A program made the translations under genes and the position numbers. The notes under the pieces were generated by a model, which did not search any database, was not told the DNA's origin, and saw only the letters and a program-made list of their open reading frames with translations. Below are positions 1-7,748 of a stretch of DNA of 9,742 nucleotides, in pieces. Positions within the stretch are counted from its first letter, which is position 1; every line of letters begins with the position of its first letter. Origin of the DNA: an uncultured Mucilaginibacter sp. (GTDB taxonomy: Bacteria; Bacteroidota; Bacteroidia; Sphingobacteriales; Sphingobacteriaceae); NCBI GenBank assembly GCA_903885865.1, contig CAISKH010000155.1, positions 1-9,742 on the forward strand, given 5' to 3'.

Positions 1-34
1 AACCAATAAAAAAAGCTACCAGGTTATTACTCAT
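1..34 (-). CDS. 5' end of a membrane protein gene downstream of ccoH, possibly TauE/SafE family (partial)
   Basis: An ATG at 34-32 overlaps the ccoH stop codon as ATGA and opens a frame that runs off the window edge, reading MSNNLVAFFIG. The coupling to ccoH is the same translational overlap seen elsewhere in this operon, so a real gene start is likely. In many Bacteroidota and Proteobacteria cbb3 loci, the gene after ccoH encodes a sulfite exporter TauE/SafE-like polytopic protein (related to DsbD-type membrane proteins) linked to copper and oxidase maturation. The short hydrophobic start fits that family. Only 11 residues are visible, so the identity rests on context rather than on a diagnostic motif. 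Confidence 0.5.
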   Translation of the reverse strand, partial: MSNNLVAFFIG

Positions 35-453
35 TTTATATATACTTCCTGGTGGTACAAATAAGCATTGTTATTGCTTGTCCAACTAAATACTAACTGC
101 CATTTTCCTTTAGCCAAATGGGCTGTTGGCAATTGTATGGCTCCATTGTTTTTATTGTTTAGCACAAACATGATGTCTTTTGCATCACTTGATGGCCGTG
201 TAAATTTTACCTGCCCCTTAATTACCTGCGGAAAAGTAAATTTGATATGATCATTATCAATTTCTATCAATGGCTGCGCATGATCTTTAGTTACCTGTTT
301 TTCACGATTATAGTCATGATCGAAATTTAACCCATTTTCATAATATTGATGGTCATAATCATCAGCCGGTGTAGTAAACATATAGAATGTCATGCTGCCT
401 ATAAAAAGTACAAATACGGTTAATATAGCTATCGTTGCCTTTCCCCAGTTCAT
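31..453 (-). CDS. ccoH: FixH/CcoH family cbb3 oxidase assembly protein
   Basis: A 140-residue protein with one N-terminal membrane segment (about residues 5-27) and a periplasmic domain rich in beta-type sequence (about 60-140), which is the plan of FixH/CcoH. In proteobacteria CcoH binds cbb3 oxidase and is needed for its stable assembly. It starts 4 bases after the ccoG stop codon and ends in an ATGA overlap with the next gene, so it is translated as part of the oxidase operon. The hydrophilic stretch after the membrane segment (about 31-60) is rich in Asp, His and Tyr. That is suggestive for a protein near a copper route, but nothing here proves metal binding. The family call comes from length, topology and position directly after ccoG; overall FixH sequence conservation is low. 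Confidence 0.82.
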   Translation of the reverse strand: MNWGKATIAILTVFVLFIGSMTFYMFTTPADDYDHQYYENGLNFDHDYNREKQVTKDHAQPLIEIDNDHIKFTFPQVIKGQVKFTRPSSDAKDIMFVLNNKNNGAIQLPTAHLAKGKWQLVFSWTSNNNAYLYHQEVYIK

Positions 454-457
454 TTTT

Positions 458-1831
458 TTAATTATTCATCGGCCCAACAAAAGTTGTGCTTACGGTTTGT
501 ATAATTTTATTATCTGAAATTAATTGTAACCGTACATCCGTTTTAAATGAATGTATTTGCGATGCCGGTATCATTACAAAAAATATAGCCTTTGTTTCTT
601 CACCTTTAAGTATAATTCCAGGCGCCTGTATGTATTGTATTTTTATTGCCGGATCTTCGGCCCTCACCGTTATGGTTTTGGTTTTATTGGTTTTATTAAT
701 AATGCCTGCATTATAAATATTGCTGATATAGCCACCCTTCTGCTCCTGGTAAAGCATACCGGCGCTGCGCATAATGGTCATGTCCATATCTTTACGGCTA
801 AAAATAAAATAGCATAATACACCAATTAACAAAATAATAACCGCAGCGTAGCCTTTCATCCTGGCTGTAAACGATGGTTTTTCGCGGGAATTGATCATGT
901 TTTTTGAAAAAAAACCGATCAGGCTTCGCGGCCTGTGTATTTTATCCATTACTTCATCGCATACGTCAATACAAGCGGTGCAGTTTACACATTCAATTTG
1001 TGTACCGTTACGTATATCTATTCCTGTAGGGCATACGGCTACACATAAATTACAGTCCACACAGTCACCTTTTATGTCGTGCGAATCTACATTTCTTAAT
1101 AGCTTACCCCGTGGCTCTCCCCGCACATCATTATAAGCTACTACAAGCGTATGCTCATCGATCAATACACTTTGCAGGCGCCCATAGGGGCAAATAACAG
1201 TACAAACCAATTCACGCACCCTGCTATAAACCAGGTAAAATACAATGGTAAACACGCAAATACTAAGAAATCCAACCCAATGTTGGCTAACGGGTTCGGT
1301 AATTATTTTAATTAAATTTTCACTACCGGTAATATAGGCCAGGAAAGTATTGGCAATTAAAAAAGATATGATGAGAAATAGTGCATGCTTGACTAATTTC
1401 TTAAAGAACTTTTCGTTTGTCCATGGCCCTGAATCTCTTTTTTTGCGCTTGTTGGCATCACCCTCAATCCATTCTTCTATTTTACGGAAAACCATTTCCA
1501 TAAAAATAGTTTGCGGGCATATCCAGCCGCAAAACATACGGCCAAAAGCGATGGTAAACAAAACAACACACACCACGAAAACAAGCGAAGCCAGCATGAA
1601 CAGGAAAATATCCTGGGGCCAAAAAACCTGTCCCAGGATTACGAATTGCCTGTCAATTACATTTAACAATAAAAAGGGCTGCCCGTTTATACGCATGAAC
1701 GGCCCTGCAAAAAAGAATACCAGGTAAAAATAACTTAGCCAGCTTCGCCATTTATAGTATTTCCCTTTACGTATAAGCGGGTATTGCCACTTTCGTTCCC
1801 CTGCTCCATTCCCTTCCAGCAACGCCTCCAT
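458..1831 (-). CDS. ccoG: CcoG/RdxA/FixG membrane polyferredoxin, cbb3 oxidase maturation
   Basis: A 457-residue membrane protein with two [4Fe-4S] ferredoxin clusters at residues 257-267 (CVDCNLCVAVCP) and 281-291 (CVNCTACIDVCD). Two further conserved pairs, CGWICPQ (C101, C105) and CTVICPYG (C210, C214), lie close to membrane segments. About five hydrophobic segments can be seen (near 33-52, 76-96, 147-167, 186-203 and 326-344). A C-terminal immunoglobulin-like domain (about 370-455) is predicted on the periplasmic side. In the studied homologue CcoG reduces Cu(II) to Cu(I), supplying copper for the CuB site of cbb3 oxidase. The gene lies 7 bases after ccoP and 4 bases before ccoH. Length and domain order are normal for the family and all cluster cysteines are present. 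The start gives a short charged N-terminus before the first membrane segment, as usual. Confidence 0.96.
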   Translation of the reverse strand: MEALLEGNGAGERKWQYPLIRKGKYYKWRSWLSYFYLVFFFAGPFMRINGQPFLLLNVIDRQFVILGQVFWPQDIFLFMLASLVFVVCVVLFTIAFGRMFCGWICPQTIFMEMVFRKIEEWIEGDANKRKKRDSGPWTNEKFFKKLVKHALFLIISFLIANTFLAYITGSENLIKIITEPVSQHWVGFLSICVFTIVFYLVYSRVRELVCTVICPYGRLQSVLIDEHTLVVAYNDVRGEPRGKLLRNVDSHDIKGDCVDCNLCVAVCPTGIDIRNGTQIECVNCTACIDVCDEVMDKIHRPRSLIGFFSKNMINSREKPSFTARMKGYAAVIILLIGVLCYFIFSRKDMDMTIMRSAGMLYQEQKGGYISNIYNAGIINKTNKTKTITVRAEDPAIKIQYIQAPGIILKGEETKAIFFVMIPASQIHSFKTDVRLQLISDNKIIQTVSTTFVGPMNN

Positions 1832-1838
1832 TGTAGTG

Positions 1839-2720
1839 TTAATTTAAGGCCAGTTTATCATCTGTTTCTTTAACACCCTGCGGTTCTTTTGGACCAGCCG
1901 GGTTTGTGCCATGTAAAGATTTTATATAATTAGCTACATCAGCTATTTGTTTGGGCGATAATAGCTTTTCCCAGGTTGGCATTCCTTTAGCCGGAACGCC
2001 GTATTTAATGGTTTTAAAAATATCGTTGATCTTTCCGCCATGTAACCAATAATCATCTGTAAGATTTGGGCCAACAACACCTTGAGCATGCTCCCCATGG
2101 CATGGCGAACAATTTTTCTTAAAAATGACTTGCCCTGATGCCAGCACAACCGGATCATTAACCAGTTTTACATTGGTTTCATCAACCCTGTTGGCGCTTT
2201 TACTTAAAAATGCTTTTTGGGCTATGTCGGCCTTTGCTATCTCTGTCCGGTATTCTTCATACTGCAATTGCCCTGTATGAAATACATGGTAATTAAGCAG
2301 GTAGCCTATAGCGAAAATTATGGTACCATAAAACAAATACATGAACCATGCAGGCGTTGGATTATTTAACTCCTGTATCCCGTCATACTCATGCTCCATT
2401 AACAGGTCTTTTTCTTCAGACATTGGCCGCAGGGAGAGTAATTTGATCCATGTTTCATTTTTTGGCTTTTTTTCAGCCTTTATTACATTTTCTACCTGGT
2501 CTTCTGTAATGCCCTGCTGTTTAAGCATGATCTTTGTTAAAACTTTAAAAGTTCTGAGTATAAGCAGCATCACAACTATAAATAATATTAGTATGGCCAC
2601 AATTGCGCCATAACCTATATCATTCATTAATTCTGCAGATACCAGGTTGTCATCAGCGGCCCAAGCCGGCATGCCCATGAATATAAATGCAAATAGTAAA
2701 ATAATCCGTTGATGTTTCAT
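1839..2720 (-). CDS. ccoP: cbb3-type cytochrome c oxidase subunit III, mono-haem CcoP
   Basis: A 293-residue membrane-anchored cytochrome c that passes electrons to CcoO and the catalytic subunit. It has a signal-peptide-like N-terminus (about 1-21, ending AWA), a membrane segment at about 37-57 and a second at about 125-146. Between them is a cytoplasmic loop ending in the motif NNPTPAWFMYLFYGTI, typical of the CcoP N-terminal domain. One cytochrome c domain follows, with haem-binding CSPCH at 204-208 and a probable axial methionine at M247 in GMPTW. Proteobacterial CcoP normally has two CXXCH motifs; here there is one, an arrangement common in Bacteroidota. The start codon overlaps the stop of the small upstream ccoQ gene (ATGA). 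The extra N-terminal hydrophobic segment before the usual single anchor is also a lineage feature. Confidence 0.95.
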   Translation of the reverse strand: MKHQRIILLFAFIFMGMPAWAADDNLVSAELMNDIGYGAIVAILILFIVVMLLILRTFKVLTKIMLKQQGITEDQVENVIKAEKKPKNETWIKLLSLRPMSEEKDLLMEHEYDGIQELNNPTPAWFMYLFYGTIIFAIGYLLNYHVFHTGQLQYEEYRTEIAKADIAQKAFLSKSANRVDETNVKLVNDPVVLASGQVIFKKNCSPCHGEHAQGVVGPNLTDDYWLHGGKINDIFKTIKYGVPAKGMPTWEKLLSPKQIADVANYIKSLHGTNPAGPKEPQGVKETDDKLALN

Positions 2721-2908
2721 TGTGGAGAGGAATTAGATGAACCGATAACATTATCATGTAACGGCAGATCGCTCATATGATCCGCATGTTGTTTTTTAGT
2801 AATAAACAGGAGAATGGATACTACAACAAAAAATACCAGGAATATCCATAGGGAGAAAATCAGGTATAGCTGTTTTCCCGAAACGTCTTTTACAAATTGA
2901 TCAAACAT
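2717..2908 (-). CDS. ccoQ: Small single-span membrane subunit, CcoQ/FixQ-like
   Basis: A 63-residue protein with one strongly hydrophobic span (about residues 14-37) followed by a basic KK and a short polar tail. This is the size and topology of CcoQ/FixQ, the small subunit that stabilises association of CcoP with the cbb3 core. It begins 8 bases after the ccoNO stop codon and its own stop overlaps the ccoP start, which is the standard CcoQ position. Sequence identity to CcoQ is hard to judge in so short a protein, so the call rests mainly on position and membrane topology. Confidence 0.78.
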   Translation of the reverse strand: MFDQFVKDVSGKQLYLIFSLWIFLVFFVVVSILLFITKKQHADHMSDLPLHDNVIGSSNSSPQ

Positions 2909-2916
2909 AATTGTAC

Positions 2917-5043
2917 TTATTTGGTGGTTGTTTTATTCGCTTTAATATCTGTCCCCAACCTTTGTAAATAGGCGGTAATAGCAATGATCTCTTTTCTGCC
3001 CGATACTTTAATATGGTCACGACTTAGATCAGCGGCAATTGCGTCTGCCTGTGTTGTAAGATCGCGGTTAGCTATATTTTCATAACCTGCAGGGTAGGGC
3101 ACACCAATTTTCCGCATGGCGTTTATTTTTGCTTTAGTTGTAGAAGTATCCAGGTCCTGCGTAATCAGCCAGTTGTAATCAGGCATAATACTTCCCGGCG
3201 ACATTAACCGGGGATCCATCAGGTGGTTATAATGCCAGGCATTAGGATATTTTCCACCTATTCTTGCCAAATCAGGCCCTTTTCTTTCCGAACCCCATAG
3301 GAATGGATGGTCATATACAAATTCACCCGCTTTACTGTATTCTCCATAACGCTCAGTTTCTGACCGGAATGGCCTAACCGTTTGCGAATGGCAAGCCAAA
3401 CACCCTTCGCGTATATACAAATCGCGCCCCTGCAATTCTAATGGCGTATAAGGTTTTACGCTGGCAATTGTAGGGATGTTTGAAGATATAGTTAAGGTAG
3501 GCATCAATTCAACAAACGAGCCTATTAATATTACAAGCAAAGCCGCTATCATAAACTGGATGGGCCTGCGTTCCAGCCGCCGGTGCCAGCCGCTTTCTCT
3601 TGCAATAGTATTTACCGGTTCCAAAGGCATAGCTTGTGCCGGTTCATTAGCCAGCAATTTACCCTGCAACGCGGTGCGGGTTAAATTGTAAGCCATTACT
3701 ATTACACCGGTTAAATACAGGCAACCACCTAATGAGCGTGTTACCCACATTGGCACTATGCGGAGCACGGTTTCTAAAAAATTGGGGTATTTTAACATTC
3801 CTTCGGGAGTAAACTCTTTTAGCATTAACCCCTGTGTAAAGCCTGCCCAGTATAGCGGTATTACATAAAACAATATGCCCAACGTACCTATCCAAAAATG
3901 GAAGGATGCCAATTTTTTTGAGTAAAGTTCTGTTTTGTAAATGCGGGGTATCAACCAGTATAATATGCCAAATGTTAAAAACCCGTTCCAGCCCAAGGCG
4001 CCAACATGTACGTGTGCTATTATCCAGTCTGAAAAGTGCGCTATGGCATTTACCTGTTTAAGCGATAACATTGGCCCCTCAAAGGTTGCCATTCCATAGG
4101 CAGTTAATGCAACCACCATAAATTTGAGGACTACATCATCGCGCACTTTATCCCAGGCGCCACGAAGGGTTAATAATCCGTTAATCATACCGCCCCAGCT
4201 TGGCGCTATTAACATAATAGAAAAGGCTACACCCAACGATTGCGCCCAACCCGGTAATGTTGTGTATAATAAATGGTGCGGGCCGGCCCATATATAAATA
4301 AATATCAGCGCCCAAAAATGCAGGATACTTAATTTATAGGAATAAATTGGGCGGTTAGCCATTTTAGGGAGGAAGTAATACATCATACCGAGGTAGGGTG
4401 TAGTAAGAAAGAACGCAACAGCGTTATGCCCATACCACCATTGCACTAATGCATCCTGCACACCGGCATAAACCATATAGCTTTTCCAGAAAGTTACCGG
4501 TATTTCAAAGGAGTTTACGATGTGTAAAACGGCTATAGTTACAAACGTGGCAATATAAAACCAGATGGCTACATACAGGTGCCTTTCGCGGCGTTTAAAA
4601 ATGGTACCGAACATGTTAATGCCAAAAACTACCCATATAATTGTGATGGCAATATCAATTGGCCATTCCAGTTCGGCGTATTCATGCGAGGTAGTAATAC
4701 CCAATGGTAAGGTAATGAGGGCGCTTACAATGATCAGCTGCCATCCCCAAAAATGTATAGCGCTTAACTTATCACTAAACATGCGCGCTTTTAAAAGGCG
4801 CTGCAGCGAATAATACACCCCCATAAAAATGGCATTACCAACAAAGGCAAAAATTACTGCATTGGTATGCAATGGCCGTATCCTGCCGAACGTGGTGTAT
4901 TGGTTATGCATATTGGCGCCGGGATAATATAACTGTACAGCTATAAGAAGGCCAATGGTCATTCCGGCAATCCCCCAAAGAACGGTAGCTATACCAAAGT
5001 TCCGGACGATTTTGTTGTCATAGAAAAATTTTTCAGGCTGCAT
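2917..5043 (-). CDS. ccoNO: Fused cbb3 oxidase catalytic subunit I and cytochrome c subunit II (CcoN-CcoO)
   Basis: This 708-residue protein joins the haem-copper catalytic subunit CcoN (about 1-460) to the mono-haem cytochrome CcoO (about 490-700). It reduces oxygen to water at high affinity and conserves energy as a proton gradient. CcoN ligands are all present, one residue offset from the Pseudomonas stutzeri structure: H59 and H346 for low-spin haem b, H344 for haem b3, and H206, H256 and H257 for CuB. The cross-linked tyrosine (Y250) and the proton-path glutamate (E322 in FEGPM) are also present. The CcoO part has an anchor at about 495-514, haem c motif CLACH at 548-552, the signature ETERYGEYS, and probable axial M620 in SIMPDY. 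The fusion is typical of Bacteroidota; proteobacteria have separate genes. The ATG at 5043 is preceded by an A-rich tract without a clear Shine-Dalgarno sequence. Confidence 0.97.
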   Translation of the reverse strand: MQPEKFFYDNKIVRNFGIATVLWGIAGMTIGLLIAVQLYYPGANMHNQYTTFGRIRPLHTNAVIFAFVGNAIFMGVYYSLQRLLKARMFSDKLSAIHFWGWQLIIVSALITLPLGITTSHEYAELEWPIDIAITIIWVVFGINMFGTIFKRRERHLYVAIWFYIATFVTIAVLHIVNSFEIPVTFWKSYMVYAGVQDALVQWWYGHNAVAFFLTTPYLGMMYYFLPKMANRPIYSYKLSILHFWALIFIYIWAGPHHLLYTTLPGWAQSLGVAFSIMLIAPSWGGMINGLLTLRGAWDKVRDDVVLKFMVVALTAYGMATFEGPMLSLKQVNAIAHFSDWIIAHVHVGALGWNGFLTFGILYWLIPRIYKTELYSKKLASFHFWIGTLGILFYVIPLYWAGFTQGLMLKEFTPEGMLKYPNFLETVLRIVPMWVTRSLGGCLYLTGVIVMAYNLTRTALQGKLLANEPAQAMPLEPVNTIARESGWHRRLERRPIQFMIAALLVILIGSFVELMPTLTISSNIPTIASVKPYTPLELQGRDLYIREGCLACHSQTVRPFRSETERYGEYSKAGEFVYDHPFLWGSERKGPDLARIGGKYPNAWHYNHLMDPRLMSPGSIMPDYNWLITQDLDTSTTKAKINAMRKIGVPYPAGYENIANRDLTTQADAIAADLSRDHIKVSGRKEIIAITAYLQRLGTDIKANKTTTK

Positions 5044-5069
5044 ATTAGGTTGTATTTTTTTTATGATCG

Positions 5070-5077
5070 TAAAAATA
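5070..5077 (-). promoter_or_regulatory. Candidate weak promoter -7 box for ccoNO
   Basis: On the minus strand the sequence TATTTTTA matches the Bacteroidota -7 consensus TAnnTTTG in all but the last base. It lies 26 bases before the ccoNO start. A -33 TTTG element is not clear at the expected distance. It sits in the only sizeable gap of the operon (88 bases), downstream of the inverted repeat at the ccoS end, so an internal promoter is reasonable. AT-rich DNA gives such matches easily, so confidence is low. Confidence 0.25.
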
Positions 5078-5089
5078 TTGAGGTTGGTT

Positions 5090-5104
5090 GAATGACAGAA
5101 TGAC
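5090..5104. repeat. Tandem 7-bp direct repeat GAATGAC x2
   Basis: GAATGAC occurs at 5090-5096 and again at 5098-5104, separated by one base (period 8). It lies 47-61 bases upstream of the ccoNO start, between the inverted repeat and the candidate -7 box. Direct repeats of this kind can be binding sites for response regulators, but two short copies can also arise by chance, and no function is assigned. Confidence 0.3.
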
Positions 5105-5112
5105 GACAGTTA

Positions 5113-5144
5113 TCCAAAAAAATGACACCGATCATTTTTTTGGA
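5113..5144. repeat. Perfect 13-bp inverted repeat at the ccoS/ccoNO junction (hairpin)
   Basis: The arms TCCAAAAAAATGA (5113-5125) and TCATTTTTTTGGA (5132-5144) are exact reverse complements separated by a 6-base loop CACCGA. On the leftward transcript the 5' arm is made from the last ccoS codons and its TGA stop; the second arm ends in a U7-GGA stretch. The stem is mostly A-U, so it is not a classical GC-rich terminator. It could act as a weak or bidirectional terminator, an RNA-processing or stabilising hairpin, or a protein-binding palindrome. The inner part, TGA-N6-TCA, has the half-site spacing of CRP/FNR-family operators. The repeat itself is directly visible; its role is inference. Confidence 0.6.
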
Positions 5145-5293
5145 AGCGTTTCTTCATCGTCATCAAGCAAAATGCGCATTGATGGGGTGTACAGGTCATC
5201 ATTTTGGCCGGTACGTTGCGCCCAAAAAAAAGCGCTTAAAAACCCAAGGGCCAGCAATACGCTGCAACCGATAAGAAAATAGATAATGTTCAT
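5132..5293 (-). CDS. ccoS: CcoS, small cbb3 oxidase assembly protein
   Basis: A 53-residue protein starting MNIIYFLIGCSVLLALGF, with one membrane span (about 3-23) followed by the family signature FFWAQRTGQNDDLYTP (about residues 22-37) and an acidic tail. This matches CcoS, which is needed for haem b, haem b3 and CuB cofactors to appear in CcoN in Rhodobacter and related systems. Its ATG overlaps the ccoI stop codon as ATGA, the usual ccoI-ccoS arrangement, implying translational coupling. The gene is short enough to be missed by length cut-offs of 60 residues. Its last codons form the 5' arm of a perfect hairpin that also contains the stop codon. The length is within the normal range for the family. 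Confidence 0.93.
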   Translation of the reverse strand: MNIIYFLIGCSVLLALGFLSAFFWAQRTGQNDDLYTPSMRILLDDDEETLPKK

Positions 5294-7680
5294 ATTAATT
5301 TTCTCCTTTTTGCTGTATAATGTGTAGCCAGGCTGGTAAATGAAATAATGGTAACCGTACTTAAGGGCATCAAAATAGCCGCTGTAAGCGGAGATAAATT
5401 TCCGGTAACAGCATAACTTAAACCAACCAGGTTATAGGTTAGTGATATTAAAAATGAAAAATGTATAATGGCTACGGTATCTTTTGAGAAGCGTAAAAAT
5501 GAAGGTAACTTATCAAACGATCTGCCATCGAGAATTGCGTCACTGCCCGGCGAAAAATTGTTTACATTATCTGTTACCGCAATACCCAGATCGCTTTGTT
5601 TTAACGCCCCCGAATCATTAAGCCCGTCGCCTATCATCATTGTTTTAGCTCCGAGGTGTTGTAATGATTTTATAAAATCGAGCTTACTTTGCGGCGATTG
5701 GTTAAAAAGCATACTATTGGGTGCCGGGAAAAAAGGTTTCAGGTCTTTTTTTTCATGATCATGATCGCCCGATAACAAAAACAAGTCATAGGATGCTGAA
5801 AGTGCAGCTACATCCTTCATGCCTTCGCGATAATAATGTAAAAAAGAAAAATACCCCAAATACTTTCCATCAATCGCTAAGTGAACTTTGGTACTATCAG
5901 AAACGATCTCATCACAATCTAAAATATACCTTGAGCTGCCCACCTGCACCAGGTGCCCGTTGACGAATGCCCGTATGCCTTTTCCGGCAATTTCCGAGTA
6001 CCCGCGTACCGAAAACTCGTTGGTATTGCCCAGGTATTGACAGATCATTCTGCTTAACGGGTGTATAGAATTGCAGCAAAGGCTATAAATTAGTAGTTTT
6101 TGATGTTCTGTTAAAATTGCCTCAAGCCTGATATTATTAATGGTACCGGTTGTGATGGTGCCGGTTTTATCCATCACTATCGTATCAATATTTGCCATTT
6201 GCTCAACAACAGTTGTGTTTTTCAGGTAGAAATGGTTGCGATCAAAAATGCTTAAAGCCGCTGCCATAGTAAAAGGGGTACTTAAAGCCAATGCGCACGG
6301 GCAGGCAACAATTAATACAGCAGTAAATGCGGCGAACCCTCTTTTATAATCAACAGGAAGCCAAAAAATTAAAGCAGCAAAAGCAACCGATAACAACACA
6401 ATGGTGAAATATTTGCTAACTTTTTCATTAAAGGTTTGCATGCGTTTATCGCTTTTTCGGGTAAATGCCTCATTATTCCATAGCTGCGTAAGGTAACTTT
6501 GCGATACCGGCTTAACTACTTCCAATTCGATGGCTTCGCCTGTTTGGCGGCCACCGGCATAAATAATTTCGCCAAGTGTTTTGCTAACGGGTATGGCTTC
6601 GCCTGTAACAAAACTAAAATCAACCACTGCCTCACCTTTTAATAAGATCGCGTCGGCCGGAATGATCTCGTTATTACGTATCAGCATACGATCACCAATC
6701 GTTAACCCGGAAAGCGGGATGGGTTTTTCGGCCGCGTTTTCAATAATATGCACAGCAACCGGGAAAAATGACCGGTAATCTCGTTCGAAGGACAGGTGGT
6801 GGTAGGTTTTTTTCTGAACGAATTTACCGATCAGTAAAAAAAACACCAGGCCGCAAAGGGTATCAGCAAAACCGGCACCGCTATGAGCAAATATTTCTAA
6901 AACAGTTCGTCCAAATAAAACGGCAATACCTAAAGCGAGGGGGAAATCAATATTTAAAACTTTATTGCGCAGGTTTTGCCAGGCCGATACAAAATATCCC
7001 CGCCCGCTATAAAATACCACGGGCACTGAAAACAAAATATTAAGCCAGCCAAAAAAATGTTTAAATGTTTGCTCATAAACTGAAAGGCCAAAATATTCAG
7101 GAAAACTTAACAACATTACATTGCCAAAACAAAACCCGGCAACAGCGATTTTTGATACCAGGTTATCTTTATCGGCCGTATTTTGCTTTTTAATAATATC
7201 CTGCAGGCTGATGAGTGGTTCGTAACCAATACCGTCCAAAAGCTCAACCAGTTGCTGCAGGTTTATTTTTTCATGATCGTACCGTATATTGAGTTGTTTC
7301 TTTAAAAAATCAACTCGCGTATAACAAATAGCAGGATTTATTTTGTTCAATTTCTCTAATAACCACAGGCATGAGCTGCAATGAATATGCGGAATATAAA
7401 AAGTGACTATTGTGATATATTTATCTTTATAGTCAATAATTTCATCTGCAATAGCGGCGTCGCTTAAATAATCAAAACGCTTATCCGTTCGGGCCCGGGT
7501 TGCACCCGGATGCTCATTGTAACTATAATAATTGCAAAGATTGCCTGCAGATAAGATCTCATAAACGCTTTTACAGCCATGGCAGCAAAAATGTTTATCC
7601 TCAATTAAGTAGTCGGATGTTATGCAATCGTCTCCGCAATGATAGCACGCCGTTTTTTCGAGAGTTGAGTTTCTAACCAT
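5290..7680 (-). CDS. ccoI: CcoI/FixI copper-translocating P1B-type ATPase
   Basis: A 796-residue P-type ATPase that moves copper across the cytoplasmic membrane for insertion into cbb3 oxidase. The N-terminus carries Cys clusters CYHCGDDC (12-19) and CCHGC (32-36), the putative metal-binding domain seen on CcoI-type pumps. A heavy-metal-associated domain with CSSC at 101-104 follows. Further motifs in order are TGE (359-361), the copper-site CPC in the membrane (460-462), the phosphorylation motif DKTGT (504-508), the HP locus (H540-P541) and GDGLND (684-689). About eight membrane segments are expected: four before the TGE domain, two around CPC and two at the C-terminus. It is the first gene of the visible leftward run and overlaps ccoS by ATGA. 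Association with ccoS and ccoNO separates it from general copper-efflux CopA. All catalytic residues are intact. Confidence 0.96.
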   Translation of the reverse strand: MVRNSTLEKTACYHCGDDCITSDYLIEDKHFCCHGCKSVYEILSAGNLCNYYSYNEHPGATRARTDKRFDYLSDAAIADEIIDYKDKYITIVTFYIPHIHCSSCLWLLEKLNKINPAICYTRVDFLKKQLNIRYDHEKINLQQLVELLDGIGYEPLISLQDIIKKQNTADKDNLVSKIAVAGFCFGNVMLLSFPEYFGLSVYEQTFKHFFGWLNILFSVPVVFYSGRGYFVSAWQNLRNKVLNIDFPLALGIAVLFGRTVLEIFAHSGAGFADTLCGLVFFLLIGKFVQKKTYHHLSFERDYRSFFPVAVHIIENAAEKPIPLSGLTIGDRMLIRNNEIIPADAILLKGEAVVDFSFVTGEAIPVSKTLGEIIYAGGRQTGEAIELEVVKPVSQSYLTQLWNNEAFTRKSDKRMQTFNEKVSKYFTIVLLSVAFAALIFWLPVDYKRGFAAFTAVLIVACPCALALSTPFTMAAALSIFDRNHFYLKNTTVVEQMANIDTIVMDKTGTITTGTINNIRLEAILTEHQKLLIYSLCCNSIHPLSRMICQYLGNTNEFSVRGYSEIAGKGIRAFVNGHLVQVGSSRYILDCDEIVSDSTKVHLAIDGKYLGYFSFLHYYREGMKDVAALSASYDLFLLSGDHDHEKKDLKPFFPAPNSMLFNQSPQSKLDFIKSLQHLGAKTMMIGDGLNDSGALKQSDLGIAVTDNVNNFSPGSDAILDGRSFDKLPSFLRFSKDTVAIIHFSFLISLTYNLVGLSYAVTGNLSPLTAAILMPLSTVTIISFTSLATHYTAKRRKLI

Positions 7681-7690
7681 TGTAAATTAT

Positions 7691-7700
7691 CTTCCTCCAA
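7691..7700 (-). promoter_or_regulatory. Shine-Dalgarno-like sequence for ccoI
   Basis: On the minus strand TTGGAGGAAG precedes the ccoI ATG. The GGAGG core lies 13 bases upstream, a little far, while the AGGAAG reading is nearer the usual spacing. Strong Shine-Dalgarno sequences are uncommon in Bacteroidota, and the other genes here lack one, so this supports the ATG at 7680 as the start and suggests efficient initiation for the first gene of the operon. Confidence 0.5.
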
Positions 7701-7748
7701 AACTGCCGTGATATTTGTGGATAAAGAATGATAAACGAGGGTTAAAAA

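Noticed and set aside
1350..1727. Long open frame on the plus strand opposite ccoG
   Set aside because: It is antisense to a well-conserved gene, has no family features, and its composition mirrors the reverse of ccoG membrane segments.
3659..3895. 78-codon alternative frame inside ccoNO on the same strand
   Set aside because: It is out of frame within the conserved CcoN C-terminal region and shows no independent start signal or recognisable motif.
5751..5767. CATGATCATG palindrome
   Set aside because: It lies within ccoI and encodes the DHDH residues of the conserved SGD loop; repeated His-Asp codons explain the symmetry.
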